Part shown: piece by piece, positions 23,601 through 36,689 of the stretch
Layout of the letters: each line of letters starts with the position of its first letter
Position numbering within the stretch: the first letter of the stretch is position 1
Source of the DNA: Rhynchospora pubera
Lineage: Eukaryota > Streptophyta > Magnoliopsida > Poales > Cyperaceae
Length of the DNA: 64,000 nucleotides
Reading direction: 5' to 3'
NCBI GenBank assembly: GCA_028095005.1
Contig: CM051461.1
Span: forward strand, 167,344,144 to 167,408,143
The notes under the pieces: model-generated
Databases searched by the model: none
Told to the model about the DNA's origin: nothing
What the model saw: only the letters and a program-made list of their open reading frames with translations
Made by a program: the position numbers and the translations under genes

Positions 23601-24295
23601 TCCGCATGGTCCCGATTTGGCTCACATGCATCTTCTACTCAGCCTCCATGTGCCAAACCGCGACCACCTTCCTCCAACAAGGTGTCCTAATGAATACCAC
23701 AATCGGATCTCTCTCCATCCCAGCCGCCTCTCTCAGCTCCATCGAAGTCATTTTCATGATGATCTTTGTTGTAATCCAGGACCAGATCATCATCCCCATC
23801 TGTCGAAAACGTTTCCAAAATCCATCTGGGCTTACACAGCTCCAACGCATGGGCATTGGCCGCTTCCTCGTCATCTTTTCCATGGGTGCCGCTGCTGGCA
23901 TAGAGACCTGGCGCTTGTCTGCTTTCAAGGACAAGAAAAGCTTGAGCATTCTCTGGCAGGTGCCACAGTTTTTAATTCTTGCTTGGTCTGACGTGTTTTG
24001 TGGAATTGCACAACTGGAGTTCTTCTATGAGGAGGCTCCTGAGAGCATGAGGAGTCTATGTTCGGCATTTTCGTTTTTGGCGATTTCTCTTGGGTATTAT
24101 TTGAATTCTTTCGTAGTCACTTTTGTTGCAGGGATTACTAAATCGGTTGATGGCATGGGATGGCTTCCTGCTGACTTGAACATGGGGCATCTGGATTACT
24201 ATTTCTGGCTCTGGGCTGGTATCAGTGCGATTAATTTCGTTGTGTATGTTGCTCTTTCCTGGAACTATACTCACAAGAAGGTCGTGTTGAAGTGA
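20689..24295 (+). CDS. NPF (NRT1/PTR, POT family) transporter, copy 1
   Basis: A proton-coupled MFS transporter of the plant NRT1/PTR family. Members move nitrate, peptides, hormones or other solutes; the substrate cannot be read from the sequence. Five exons keep frame: 20689-20724, 21315-21426, 21874-22092 (last base 22091), 22449-23002 and 23491-24295, giving 574 residues, normal for the family. Typical blocks are NLVVYLADVLHG, ANVDTWNGTTFLAPVLGAFL, ADTYLGKYKTI, GTGGVKSALMPLGADQYDE and AISLGYYLNSFVV. Twelve membrane segments are expected. The TM1 motif, normally ExxE[R/K], is E52-F-L-E55-S56, so the basic residue is replaced by Ser. A near-identical copy follows 1 kb downstream on the same strand. 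No canonical signal peptide is expected. The subfamily was not assigned. Confidence 0.93.
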
Positions 24296-24299
24296 TTGG

Positions 24300-25218
24300 G
24301 AATATTTGTTAGGTGGGATTTAGTTCCTGCGTAATTAAGCAATATTTGATTGAATTTGGCTCATGGTTTTACCTTGTATGTGAAATATCACTGTTCTTTT
24401 GTTTTAGCCCAATGGTGCTGTAATTAATCAAAGTTTATATGGTCGAGATAATTGAAGAATCTCCGTACGTCAAATATCTTCAGTTATTGTTAACCGAAGA
24501 TTGGCTCGAAGGACGTAACAGTAATTTGCAATTTGATTCTTGATAAAAGCATATCTGCATTGAAAGGAGAATCAGTGAGGGGAAAAAAAAAATTACAAAT
24601 CCAGAAAAAACATGTTAGCACCACAATCACATAAGTTGCCCTCTTGCCATCTTACCTCAAAATTTGTTGCATATATCTAATCAGCTTTTCTTATATGATT
24701 ATATAAGTGGTTCTACCATTTTTTCAAGTATTATTTTATTCTAATCAAGCATATAACGTGGTCTTTGTCGAGTATTTTGAAAAATAATGTGGTCTTTGTT
24801 TAAGCCCTGATTGTGAAATTAAGCCTGAAAAACCAACTTAAACCCCAATCTGCTACTACAAATTTACAATCGTACGTTAAGAATGTCATTTAAAGTGAAT
24901 TTAGAATATGTTCGAAATATAATATTCTCAGTAAGAATTTTTTGAAAACTTTTAAGAAATTTTTACATTTTTTTTAAATTTTTACTATTTTTTGGGTATT
25001 TTAGAAAATTCATGATATAAAAAAATATGATCGTCCAATAATAACGACTTTCTAAAATACTAAAAAATAGTAAAAAATTTCAAAAAAAAATGATTTTTTT
25101 ATAAATTTTTAATATGAAAAACATATTGAACGGTTAAAATCGATCATTTAAAATTAAAAAATGTGAGAATAATCATATTGAATTGATCCGTAGTTGACTG
25201 GACTTGCATTTCTCGTTC
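24300..25218. other. Spacer between the NPF copies
   Basis: This holds the 3' flank of copy 1, which is also found after copy 2, and an AT-rich imperfect palindrome at about 24940-25120. TAG at 24902-24904 is the unoccupied equivalent of the MITE site at 29537. Confidence 0.6.
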
Positions 25219-25343
25219 AATTGAAGCGTTGAGCTGCTCGAGCATGAAAGTCTCGTTTTATTAAAATAATATTGTGCCTTGGTGAGCGTAGACTAATTAT
25301 AAATCTTCCCAGAGAGCAGAGAGCAGTTGATGCTGTGAGCGCC

Positions 25344-28300
25344 ATGGAGAGAGGAGATCACAAGCCTCTACTAGATCAGGTTTCAGTTGTACAATTTTCT
25401 CATTTTTCTCTTTTGTTTGTTTGATTTACGTAACAGTGAATTTATGAGCATCTTTTACCAAGCACCAATTCAGACATAATGTTTCCAATTCGTCGAAAGT
25501 ATTGGATTTTTATAGCTGCTTGAGCTCAATAAGACAGAGAGCTGAAGCCATGGTAGATGGAGGTTTCAAACTGTCAAATTATGCAATCAACTCATACTTA
25601 TTTTCGTTTTTATTCAGTTTTACTGCATACCATTTCCTCCTTTTTTTTGTCACAAAGAATTGAACGAAAAGTACGCCTCCTTTCTCTCTAAATTCAATAA
25701 ATCTGCCTTGAATAGTTGGGTTGTTGCATTTTTTGTATGATTATTAAGTTACAGTTATCACAATTATCTAGTTCAAGGTTGTTGGGAATTTAGAGTTCAT
25801 TTAGTGAAATTTGTATGCCCTTTTAAAGATTAAAATTGTAATTCAAAGGTTGTGAATGTGGAGGTACAATTTTATTGAAATTTTGCTTTTGAATCACCCA
25901 GATATATTAGTCCCTTTTGTCCGGGCATGTCTCTTAGATATTGACTTTTGGTGTTTTATTTTATGTTTCTAACCAGTGACCTTATATTAATGTTAATGCT
26001 ATTTTTATTTTTATATGATTGATTGTTTATTTACTTTTATATATTTTTTTACCCCTTAAGAGTCCTTCCTGGAGTTACCAAGATAATAATGTCTTGTTGG
26101 AGGAAGGTCATACACTGCATTGTCGCTCAAGGAAAAAGCCCTTTAGCTGGAAGGCTCCAGCAATCGTCTTAGGTATGTGTTATAACTAATTATTCTAATG
26201 AATACGTAACAAAAGAGTTTACATTGTGCTTCGATTTAAATCTATTTTCACACTATAAAATGAGAAAAATTAGAAGCCCTTTTCACACTGAAAAAAGAAA
26301 ATTACTAAAAGCCCTTGAACTTGAGAGCACCTGCTATAATTTTACTATGTAAGTCTGAGTAAGTGTATATGACAAGGTATGATTGGTAACAATATGAGCC
26401 AGTTGACCCTCAAAAAAAAATTGATCCTAAAAAAAACAATATGAGCCAGTTCCCTATTTTTCTTTAATCCTTCAATTTAATTTTTAGTATTTGGATGTTA
26501 GCTATCTTCCTAACTATTTAATCAAACTAGGCACCTTGCCTGCCGGTTGTCATCTCCACAACATCAGTCCTCAAAAAAATAGAAAACCTTTTCATATACT
26601 TCATTTTGTGACTTTATGTAGGATTTGAATTCTTGGAGAGTATAGCATTTGCTGGCATATCTCTAAACTTGGTAGTATATCTTGCTGATGTTCTTCATGG
26701 AACTACCGCCTCAAATGCTGCAAATGTGGATACTTGGAGTGGTACCACTTTTCTCGCTCCGGTTCTAGGCGCCTTCTTGGCTGACACGTACTTGGGGAAA
26801 TACAAGACCATAGCCATTTCTGTTATTCTCTATCTCCTTGTATGTCAGATTACTGCTAAAAAAATAAAAGAGAAGATTACAATTTATTTATCTTCTTTAT
26901 TTTTTCATATAATTCAACCTGCATGCACTGATAATTAACTATATAATTAGTCAGTACTGTAACAATCCTCAGTTCCTACACATTTATTATATCTCCCGTA
27001 ACCTACTTTATTTTATATCAATGAGCAGGGAATGCTAACAATAACTCTATCAGCAATGATCCCCTCTCTCGGACCTGTCTCGTGCAAGGGCATATCATGT
27101 CCTACTGCAACCGAATTCCAATATGCTGTATTCTTTATTGCATTGTATCTCATTGCCATTGGAACAGGAGGTGTCAAGTCTGCCTTGATGCCTTTTGGAG
27201 CAGATCAATACGATGAAACAAACCCAGATGAGGCCCAAAAGAAGCAATCATTCTTTAGTCTATTTTTTGTGGCAGTAAATCTTGGGGTTTTCATCGCGGG
27301 TACAGTTGTGGTGTGGATACAACAAAACATTGCATGGGGACTGGGATTTGGTATCTCTTTGGCTTGCTTGGTGGTTGCCACTGTTGGGTTTTTTGTGGGC
27401 ACACCTACTTATCGGGTCCAGATGCCAACAGGTAGCCCGTTGAAAAGTGTTGTGCAGGTATTGATTGTGGCTTTCAAGAAGAGGCATCTAGAGTTGCCAG
27501 AAGATAGCGCTCTCTTGTACGAAGGAGAGATTGGCTCAGGAAGGGAGTGGCAACATAAGCTAGACCATACAGATGGGTTCAGGTACTTTCCAAACTTATT
27601 TAACAATTTTTTTCTGTTTACTAGATAAAATACAGGAATTAAGCCTCATAACTTTAATATCCACAAGGGATTCCTGTAAAGTTTCGTAGTTACAGCGTCT
27701 ATTTAGGGGAGTTTTCCTCGGCCACTAGACCATACGCCGGTTCTCTATTTAGCAGTAAAGTAGTTTTATTTTAGAAAATAACTTCATTGTTTGGTATTAA
27801 CCGCCTTTAAGATTATCTAAGTTACATTGAATTGAATTTTATATTACCATGCCAGTCAGGTCATGTGAGTATAGTATGTAATGTGCAGTGTGAATCTACA
27901 TGGTAAAAAGAAAAGGTTAAAATATGATAGAAGTTCTGAAAGAAGTTAAACTAAAATCCACTGTTCTCTAATGCCAGACAAGGGTGTATATGGTATAGAC
28001 ATGTAACACTAACACCAAATGCAGATGAACAAAATTGGTGTTATGCAGGTTCTTAGACAAGGCAGCTGTAATGGCCGACCCATACTCGACAGATCTCAGC
28101 CCTGCAACACCCTGGCTTTCTTGCACTGTTACACAGGTCGAAGAGGTCAAGATCCTCCTCCGCATGGTCCCGATATGGCTCACATGCATCTTCTACTCAG
28201 CCTCCATGTGCCAAACCGTGACCACTTTCCTCCAACAAGGTGTCCTAATGAACTCCACAATCGGATCTCTCTCCATCCCAGCCGCCTCTCTCAGCTCCAT

Positions 28301-28853
28301 CGAAGTCATTTTCATGATGATCTTTGTTGTAATCCAGGACCAGATCATCATCCCCATCTGCCGAAAACGTTTCCAAAATCCATCTGGGCTTACGCAGCTC
28401 CAACGCATGGGCATTGGCCGCTTCCTGGTCATCTTTTCCATGGCTGCCGCTGCCGGCATAGAGACCTGGCGCTTGTCTGCTTACAAGGACAATAAAAGAT
28501 TGAGCATTCTCTGGCAGGTGCCACAGTTTTTAATTCTCGCTTGGTCTGACGTGTTTTGTGGGATTGCACTACTGGAGTTCTTCTATGGGGAGGCTCCCGA
28601 GAGCATGAGGAGTCTATGTTCGGCATTTTCGTTTTTGGCGATTTCTCTTGGGTATTATTTGAATTCTTTCGTAGTCACTTTTGTTGCAGGGATTACTAAA
28701 TCGGTTGATGGCAAGGGATGGCTCCCTGCTGACTTGAACATGGGGCATCTGGATTACTATTTCTGGCTCTGGGCTGGGATCAGTGCCATCAATTTCGTTG
28801 TGTTTGTTGCTCTTTCCTGGAACTATACTCACAAGAAGGTCGTGTTGAAGTGA
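25344..28853 (+). CDS. NPF (NRT1/PTR, POT family) transporter, copy 2
   Basis: Tandem duplicate of the gene at 20689, with identical exon layout: 25344-25379, 26061-26172, 26622-26839, 27029-27582 and 28049-28853, again 574 residues. All splice sites and the reading frame are intact, so it looks functional. Changes are mostly single substitutions, with a visible cluster in exon 2 (for example VLLEEGHTLHC versus ALVEEGDTLRY), the cytosolic N-terminus. The E-F-L-E-S motif in TM1 is shared, so loss of the Arg/Lys preceded the duplication. Introns differ by insertions and deletions: intron 1 has about 75 extra bases near 25910-25985, and intron 3 is about 170 bases shorter. Shared blocks upstream and downstream of the coding parts suggest a duplicated unit of about 4.7 kb. 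Confidence 0.93.
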
Positions 28854-28969
28854 TTGGGAACATTTGTTATCTGGGATTTAGTTCCTGCGTAATTAAGCAA
28901 TATTTGATTGAATTCGCTCATGGTTATACCTAGTGTGTGAAATATCCCTATTCTTTTGTTTTTGCCCAA

Positions 28970-29120
28970 TGCTGGGTTATTCGCCCAGAAGCCCAGTGAT
29001 TTAGCTCTGTTCCGTTAATCAAGCGGCCATTAGTTCGAATCACCGAGAGAGCAATTTATTTTCAAATTTTTTATAATAAAATAATTGATTTCAAACCAAC
29101 CTTCAAAAGAAATAATAATA
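28970..29120 (+). mobile_element. tRNA-like insertion (possible SINE) downstream of NPF copy 2
   Basis: The stretch has a B-box-like AGTTCGAATC and an upstream TTTAGCTCTGTTCCG that could be a worn A box. It is missing from the matching place after copy 1 (about 24415-24450). It is not a full tRNA gene: no cloverleaf could be closed. No clear target duplication was found. Confidence 0.4.
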
Positions 29121-29536
29121 ATTGAAGAAATTCCGTACGTCAAATATCATTAGTTATCGTTAAATGTTAACCGAAGATTGGCTCGAACTGCCTCGAAGGA
29201 CGTAATCGTAATTTGCAATTTGTATCTTGATAAAAGCAAATCTGCATTGGAAAGGAGAATCAGTGAGAAAAAAAATAATTTACAAATCTGCATCTGATCA
29301 GTTTATTTTTTTTAATTGATTGTACAAGCGGTTCTATATTTTTTAAGCATTATGTTATTGGTATTTATTTTTTTCTAACCGTGCATCCAACGTGGTCTTT
29401 GTCGAGTATTTCTAAAAATAATGTGGTCTTTGTTTAAGCCCTGATTGTGAAATTACGCCTGAAAAGTGAAAACCAACTCAAGCCCCCGATATGTTATTAC
29501 AAATTTACATGTGAAGAACATTTGAAGAGCATTTAG

Positions 29537-29687
29537 GGTTCCGTTTGGATGGTGTGGGAATAATAAGAGAAATAAGGAAAGAAGTATTGGGAAGTTTGTA
29601 ATTTTGTAAAGTGTTTGAATTGTTTATAATAAATTTAGGAATAGGAAGAAGCTATTTCCTTATTCTTGCACCCATCCAAACGGAGCC
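29537..29687. mobile_element. Short Tourist-like MITE, copy 2, with paralogous empty site
   Basis: A 151-bp element with ends GGTTCCGTTTGGATGG and (complement) GGCTCCGTTTGGATGG, flanked by TAG on both sides (29534-29536 and 29688-29690). The NPF copy 1 flank has the same surrounding sequence with a single TAG (24902-24904) and no element. This directly shows insertion with a 3-bp duplication after the gene duplication. Confidence 0.9.
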
Positions 29688-29699
29688 TAGAATATGTTC

Positions 29700-30900
29700 G
29701 AAATATAATACTCGCAATAGGAAAGATTTAAACATTTTGACCCTCATTTCATGCTAATTTGTCTAAAAATAATGCCACATGGAGATGGAGACATGATCTA
29801 TAACAGTCCTTCGAGCATGATACGTATGGTCGACAAAATATCAAATTTCCATATGTAAACAGCTATGGTCATGTGACGATTTAACAATTGATCATAAAAA
29901 GGATGAAATTTGAATTCTAAATTCAACATCCAAGACATGATCTATGCAGTGTAGATGTTTTTACAAAATTTGATGGAACTTGATACATATTTTACCATTC
30001 ATATATCAAGTGAATTAAATTTTTCAACACTCTCAAAATCAATAATTTTTGATGCATCATCAAACTAAACAAAAATCGTACAAAAAAAAACAAAAAAAGA
30101 TGCGCACGATGGCTTAGCGTGCATTTGCAGAATGCAATATACGCCGCGAGAAAAACTGTATTTAAGATATTTTTAGGGCTCACGAGGAATATGTATATGA
30201 TTTGTATATTATTATCATATTATGTATATGAAAAGTTCGAACTGTACAAGGAAAAAGAAGTTAATTTATGTCATAAATATGTTTTACTTAGAATATCTGA
30301 ATAACATTTCGTCTTAGTAATTTTGAGAATGTTTTCTTCATAGGCATGCTGTTAGTCTTATATAAATTTCATTGCGCTTCGCAATATATCATTAAAGCAA
30401 AAAAAAAAACTTTTACCATTTTTAACTTGTAAAAAACTTGTTTGTATGGACAGTGAAAGTTGCAATAAATTTCGTTACTTTTATTATAAATATGTTACCC
30501 ATTTAATATAAAATATAAAATGTATTTCCATTATCAAATTTTAAAATTTTGATTATTTTCAATATTTCCGAAATTTGGCAAATTGAACCCGACTCGTTAT
30601 TATCTACTGACCCGAATCCGTTATCATCTCTTCTTCCTCCAGAAAATACCACTCTGACCCTGACCCTGTCCATCAAATTGGCTCCTCATCTCCTTGATTT
30701 CTCTATCATCACTTCACAGCCGATTCATTAACTCCAACACCAGACAAATTTTCCTGACTCGGAATTCTTTTCAGGTAACGATTTCCGATTTTCCTTCCGA
30801 AGCTTTCACTGAAAATTACCGTTTTCCCTTCCGCTTCTGCATTCTACTGAATAGATCTAATCATCGTTTTCTGTGATCTTCTTTCTGTGAGCTTAGATCT
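29700..30900. other. Intergenic DNA and V-ATPase H promoter / 5' UTR
   Basis: AT-rich DNA with no gene. The last 300 bases are more pyrimidine-rich and likely hold the 5' UTR of the V-ATPase H gene. CAG|GTAACG at about 30772-30780 could be a 5' UTR intron donor. Confidence 0.45.
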
Positions 30901-30948
30901 AAAGGCGCTCTATTAAAAGGAGAATTTGAAGGTTTGACTTCCGGTGCT

Positions 30949-33900
30949 ATGGATCGCGCTGAGCTCACAACAGAACAGGTCAGTCATCAATTTCTTTTTC
31001 TTCCGTACTTTAGTTTCTCGATTCGTGGAAGGAAAATAACGTCAACTGTGAATTTTCTGTTTGATGAAAACTGGTACAAAAAAGTGAAGGTGGAGGATTG
31101 GGTTAGATTCTAGCTTGGATGCACCAGTTAGTGTCCTTTTGGATACACACAAGGGCATTGATTCGGAAGCAATATTGTGTTATTTAAATGACTAGCTTGG
31201 ATGCACCAGTTATATTGTTTTGTTTCTTTGAATTGCCACTGTACCATATGTTAGACTTTTTGCGAACATCGTCAAATTTAACAAATACTTTAACATTTTG
31301 CTTAAAACAGTCCAGTCCCTGTGATCTAGTGAATACCAGCGTACCAGAAAATGTCAATCAAATGTATTTCAAAGATAATCAACTTGGGTTGTTTTTTGCA
31401 TATCACCTGGTATGGTTTTGGTGCTGGAAGCCTTCAAAATTGTTTTTTGCATATCACCTGGTATGGTTTTGGTGCTGGAAGCCTTCCTTTTGAATTTCAT
31501 TCTGACATGTAGCCAATGCTGGATTGTATTCATCAGCTAAACAATTATTCGAATTACTTTTTTTTTTCCTTGGAAAATGGAAACTAGTAATATTTACGAG
31601 TTGCTCTCCTCATAATTTTTGTGTTAGTACCATTGTTTAAATAATAGTTTCTTTTGAATGATTGAAGGTGTTGAAGAGGGACATACCATGGGAGACATAC
31701 ATGTCGACCAAGCTCATCAACAGCACAAGTCTCCAGTTGCTTCGCCGATATGACAAAAGGCCTGAAAGCCAAAGAGCTTCTTTGCTTGAGGATGTGAGTA
31801 CTTTTCTTTTCTGCTGAAGGTTAAATCAGGGCATGTCACATTGTTTATTGAGGCCTAATCATGCAATTTTGTTTAGCAATAAAGTTGGCTTAAAACTCTT
31901 GGTTCGTTACTGATGTGAGGGTCAATTCAAGCTTAAATGCAATTGTACGGTAGGTTAGAAACCAAGCTTCATTGAAACATTGCCATCAAGTACAGAGAAC
32001 AAAAATATCCATACTCCTTAGGTAATTAATTTTGAATTTTTAATGTAAATATTTTCAGGATGGACCTGCCTATGTTAGAGTTTTTGTGAACATCCTAAGA
32101 AATATTTCTAAGGAAGAGACTGTGGAATACGTGCTAGCACTTATTGATGACATGCTCACAGGTGACTAATTTACTGTATCAAATTTTGATTTCTGAACCC
32201 ATCAAAGTCTAAGCCTTTTTATCCCAAACAAGTTGGGGTAGGCTAGAAATGACAGCCCGACCCTGGTCATTTCTTGTATATATGGCTGAGTTTTTACGCT
32301 GGCTCGCCAAGCCTATCGCCGGCATGCGGGCTTGAACCCTGGACCTCTTAGAAGAGAGCCAAGTGCTCTTACCACCTGAGCTACTAGACCCATCAACTAT
32401 TCACAAAAAGGCAATGGAAAATTAAATGCTTAAATCAATTTTGGAATTTGAATCAAGTTCTAGGGATGTAGAATTTAAGCTTTGCCAAAAAACTGTAAAT
32501 ACTCAGGAATCAGTGAAAAATTCTTTGTTTTGCACCACTGGCACTATACATGGCTAATTACTATAGCATGACACATGGATTGTTTACTTTAGCGAACAGA
32601 AATAAGCACAAAATGCAAGTCTTTTCACTTTACTGTATAACATCTACTGATCTTGTACCTGCAAGTCTAACAAACAGCAAAGTTGCTGTAAATTTCTTAT
32701 CTAATTATTTCCTTATTTTTTTTAGCAAACCCTAAGCGAGCTAGGTTGTTTCACGACAAATCCCTCTCAGATGAAGATACCTATGAGCCATTCCTAAAGT
32801 ATTCCATTTTCCCTTTTCTTTTTCTCTTTATGTTACTAAATTCAGTTCTGTCAAGCAATCAATAAAAATTTTCTCATATTTTTGCCTTTATGTTATTCTA
32901 ACACCAATCCCCTTACACTGGATGAGCATGTGCATGTGACCTTTGAAAATGTACCATGGATTACTAAAAAAAACTTTAGAAGCTATATTTTATTTCTTCT
33001 TTCTTGTTAAATTACATGATAAATATTGTAGTCAATGATTAATCACATCTTTGATATTATCTACAGGCTACTATGGAAAGGTAATTGGTTCATACAGGAG
33101 AAGAGTTGCAAAATTCTGTCAACGATAGTGAGGTACTAATACATTTATCTTTTGAATTCCACCCATGGGTAGCTTCTACCTCTGTGAAAAACTCTGTAGA
33201 GTGTCTTATTTTCATAATATATTTTCTCTAACTTATGGCATTTCAGTGTGCGCCCAAAGGTTTACAATGGCATGGCGTTGAATGAAGAATCATCGGATTC
33301 AAAAAGCAAACTCACAACAATTCATGATGTGTTAACGGGTCTTGTCGACTGGCTGTGCTCGCAGGTTCGATATCTCACTTTTAGCTATGAGTTCTTAGAC
33401 ACCTCTTGTAACCATGTTATTTGGAATTTCACTTCTTTCTTTGGTGCTAATTGGATCATGCTGTACTTTTGGATGAATATGGCGGGCTTTATTCAAGTTT
33501 TCTAAAAAGTCGCTAGAGGAACTGAGGTGACTTCTGATCAACTCCAACAACTTCTGAGAAATATATATATTCTTGCGTAAAATGCAAAAACATAAAACAA
33601 ATTTCCTTCGAATCACCTGCCAAATGAGAAATTCATATCCTAGAAAGTTTAATCATGTTTGCCTGTATTAACCAATACAATATGCAATGATACCTTGTCC
33701 CTGCTTGCCGTTCTCTACATAATGTTGGAAGAAGTATGAAATAGATCATTTCATGAGGGTTGTAGGTGGTGTTTTGCTAATTTCTTTTGGCAGACAGACG
33801 TGAACATTTTTCTCACTTTGAACAGCTGAGGAACCCATCACATCCCACACGCTCCGTACCAATTGCAATAAACTGTCTTGCAACTCTTCTAAGAGAGGCA

Positions 33901-36681
33901 CCAGTTCGATCCTTGTTTGTGCAAGCAGATGGTGTGAAGTTGCTGATTCCTCTGATCTCCCCTGCCTCCAACCAGCAGTCTATTCAGGTACAATGAATAA
34001 AAACTGTCTTTTCTTTTGGTGTCTTTAAGCATTTTTCTCCCATGAAACCGTATAATATAGTATGCTGTTCTATGTACCTGTAGTTAATACTGTATGCCTT
34101 TTTCTTTATCTTATGTTATTTATTTTCTTGTTGTTCAGTGTATGCGTGCATGTGTGTTTTTTTCGCTCTTTCAATATTTTTCTAGTTCACCTGCAATCTC
34201 CATAATCAACTGTTAGCCATAATTTAATTTAACTTTGACAATTTAAAACGTCTATATTTTCAGAAAGAGCAGAGTTTAGCATGAGAATTTTATATAATTT
34301 CTGTATAAGTTCACTCCATTTTGCTTTCCAAGAGATATGAGTCATTATGCCATAATCTTCAGCAGACATAAATTAATCACAATTGTATCTCTTTTTTGAT
34401 GCAGCTTCTTTATGAAACATGCTTATGCATCTGGCTATTGTCGTTCTTTGAACCAGCCGTCGACTACCTGTCAACTACGCGGGTTATGCCTAGGCTTGTG
34501 GATGTGATCAAGGGATCTACTAAAGAGAAGGTGAGACACCTTGTTAAGTCAACTGTGTTACTGATAACTTTTAATTGGATAAGAGAACCATTGTAATGCT
34601 AATCTGATTTAGGGTCTTTTTTTCCTGCTTTTCTTAGCCTTTTTTCTTCATATTTTTATTAAATGTTAATTCATAATTCAAGTTTCAAGGCTTAGGTATG
34701 GCTGACTGAAGCTTGAAATTAAGTTATAATAACAAAATTGCTTTGTTGAAACTTAAATATAATATGTTGTTTTGACACCTTTCATGCCATCTTTTTACTT
34801 GCCAATGTAGTAAACCTTATTTTATATCATATCCAATTTTCACCAAATCAGATGCTTTGGTACTTTGAATGTGTACAATACTTAAACCTCAGCTTTAGAT
34901 CTGCTTCTCTAATGACTAATTAATGCAATGCATTAAAAGAGAACATGTTTTCACTTTGAAGGTTGTTAGAGTTGTGGTGCTGACCTTCAGAAATCTGATT
35001 CCAAAGAGTGCATTTGCAGCCCAAATGATTGACCTTGGGCTGCCCCAGATTGTTCAAAGCCTAAAAGCCCAGGCTTGGAGTGATGAGGTAACAATTAGTC
35101 TCCTTTTAAATGTGCTTTTTAGTTCATTTGTTCCAGCCCGCTGCCTAGCAAATATTAATATCTTTTCTGGCTAATACAATTTCAAATACATTTTTCTCAA
35201 TGTATGAGTGGCAAATGAGCCATGTTATTTGGAAAAGGAAGGATGAATTATCTGGTAGCTTTGAAAGTGGATTAATCCCTGATGTATATGACTTAAGTTT
35301 TATTTGCATTCAGAACTTTTCATTTTAAATTCAATTCAACTAGATAGCTAAAACTCAATGGGTGCAATGAAATGTAGTAGACAGAGTGCCTGTTCAAATT
35401 CTGTATTTGGGAGATCATTTTGAATGTTTGCAGATATACTGCAGACATTTCTCCTGTTATTCATGGATGTATGAGGAACTGTTTTAATAATATTGAATTA
35501 ATTGAGCTTGATGGCTCCAATGCACCACTCCCTTCTCAACTTATGAATTCATTTATGGAATATAGGATTTGTTGGAAGCAATTAATCAGCTGGAGGAAGG
35601 GCTCAAAGATAACATCAAACGCCTGAGCTCCTTTGACAAGTACAAGCAACAAGTCCTTTTGGGGCACCTCGATTGGTCTCCAATGCACAAGGACCCAGGA
35701 TTTTGGCGTGAAAATATAAATAATTTTGAAGAGAATGATTTTCAGGTATTACTGTTGGCATAGGGAATCATTGTGAATTTCCTTTCTTTTTCTTTTTATT
35801 CTTTTAGTGCTTTATTCTTTACTGGCATATTATACAATATCGTAACTTGAGGCCTAAAAATTGAGCAACACCAAAAGCAAAAGAAAAAAAAAAGCCTTCT
35901 TGTAATTTACAAGTTGATTAGGTCCTTTGTCTATTGTGCAAGTATTGTATCCCTGCATTAAGATGAGACAGAAAATTGACAGAGATTGTTTTTGGTGTAC
36001 ATAAAGTAGTACCAGAGCATGCTAATGTAATGTACTGGTGCTAGGAATCCTGTGTTGTGATGAGAGAGAAAATGGATAGGAAGATGATTTTTGCTATTCA
36101 TAGTGTAGTAAGAAGCGTACAATAATGCTTTTGCCAATATACCAGTTTTTATACATAACCTACATATATGCTTATAAACCTTTTCATGATCGTGAACTAT
36201 CTTAATCATGCTTCTTTTCAAGGTTCAATCCTCTAGTGTGTCCACCCCTGATTGGCCATATATATTTTGTGGCTGTTCCAGCTGTTTAATAAGCTTTGTC
36301 AGCTCCAATTTGGAGGCACAGCCACTTATTAATGTCTGGCTTCTGAAATATTTGATTTTCCTTTTAAGGATGGGGAAGTCTCTCCCTCTCATAAATAGAA
36401 GTTAATTGTTTCCTTCTTTATTAAATGTTCAGGTACTGCGTGTTCTAATGACAATCCTGGACACCTCAACCGACCCAACAGCATTGGCTGTTGCCTGTTA
36501 TGATCTGTCGCAGTTCATCCAGTACCACCCAGGTGGGCGTCTTGTGGCATCGGACCTAAAGGCAAAGGATCGGGTCATGAAGCTCATGAATCATGACAAT
36601 GCTGAGGTGAGAAAGAACGCTCTCCTCTCTGTGCAGAGGCTATTTCTTGGTGCGAAATATGCCAGCTTCCTGCAAGCGTAA
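30949..36681 (+). CDS. VHA-H: V-type H+-ATPase subunit H (VHA-H)
   Basis: The regulatory subunit of the V1 sector of the vacuolar proton pump. It links V1 to Vo and is needed for coupled ATP hydrolysis and proton pumping at the tonoplast and endomembranes. Eleven exons keep frame: 30949-30978, 31668-31793, 32059-32161, 32726-32798, 33067-33132, 33247-33364, 33826-33987, 34405-34530, 34962-35087, 35566-35745 and 36433-36681, giving 452 residues, the usual plant length. Family blocks in order are [99 protein letters not shown] and the C-terminal [13 protein letters not shown]. These are alpha-helical HEAT/ARM-like repeats, with no membrane segment. The start is the first in-frame ATG of a [11 protein letters not shown]-terminus. 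Intron 3 carries a SINE; intron 1 holds a 51-bp tandem duplication. Confidence 0.97.
31390..31487. repeat. 51-bp tandem duplication in VHA-H intron 1
   Basis: Two adjoining units (31390-31440 and 31441-31487) share TGCATATCACCTGGTATGG and GGTGCTGGAAGCCTTC with no visible mismatch. The second is cut short by 4 bases. Confidence 0.9.
32206..32387 (-). mobile_element. Au/TS-like tRNA-derived SINE in VHA-H intron 3
   Basis: Minus-strand element. The A box TAGCTCAGGTGGTAAGAGC lies at 32383-32365, and the B box GGGTTCAAGCCC at 32339-32328. The 3' end has CCCCAACTTGTTTGGGATAA, much like the conserved 3' end of the plant Au/TS SINEs. The 9-bp direct repeat ACCCATCAA flanks it (32197-32205 and 32388-32396). 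It lies antisense to the host gene, deep in the intron, and leaves the splice sites untouched. Confidence 0.88.
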
Positions 36682-36689
36682 TTAGAACA

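Noticed and set aside
23461..23991. His/Pro-rich frame of 176 residues in the NPF last exon
   Set aside because: It is an alternative frame of exon 5; the real frame codes the NPF transmembrane segments. The same shadow appears in copy 2 at 28019-28495.
28970..29060. A tRNA gene
   Set aside because: Only a B-box-like word and a weak A box are present; no acceptor or anticodon stem could be formed.
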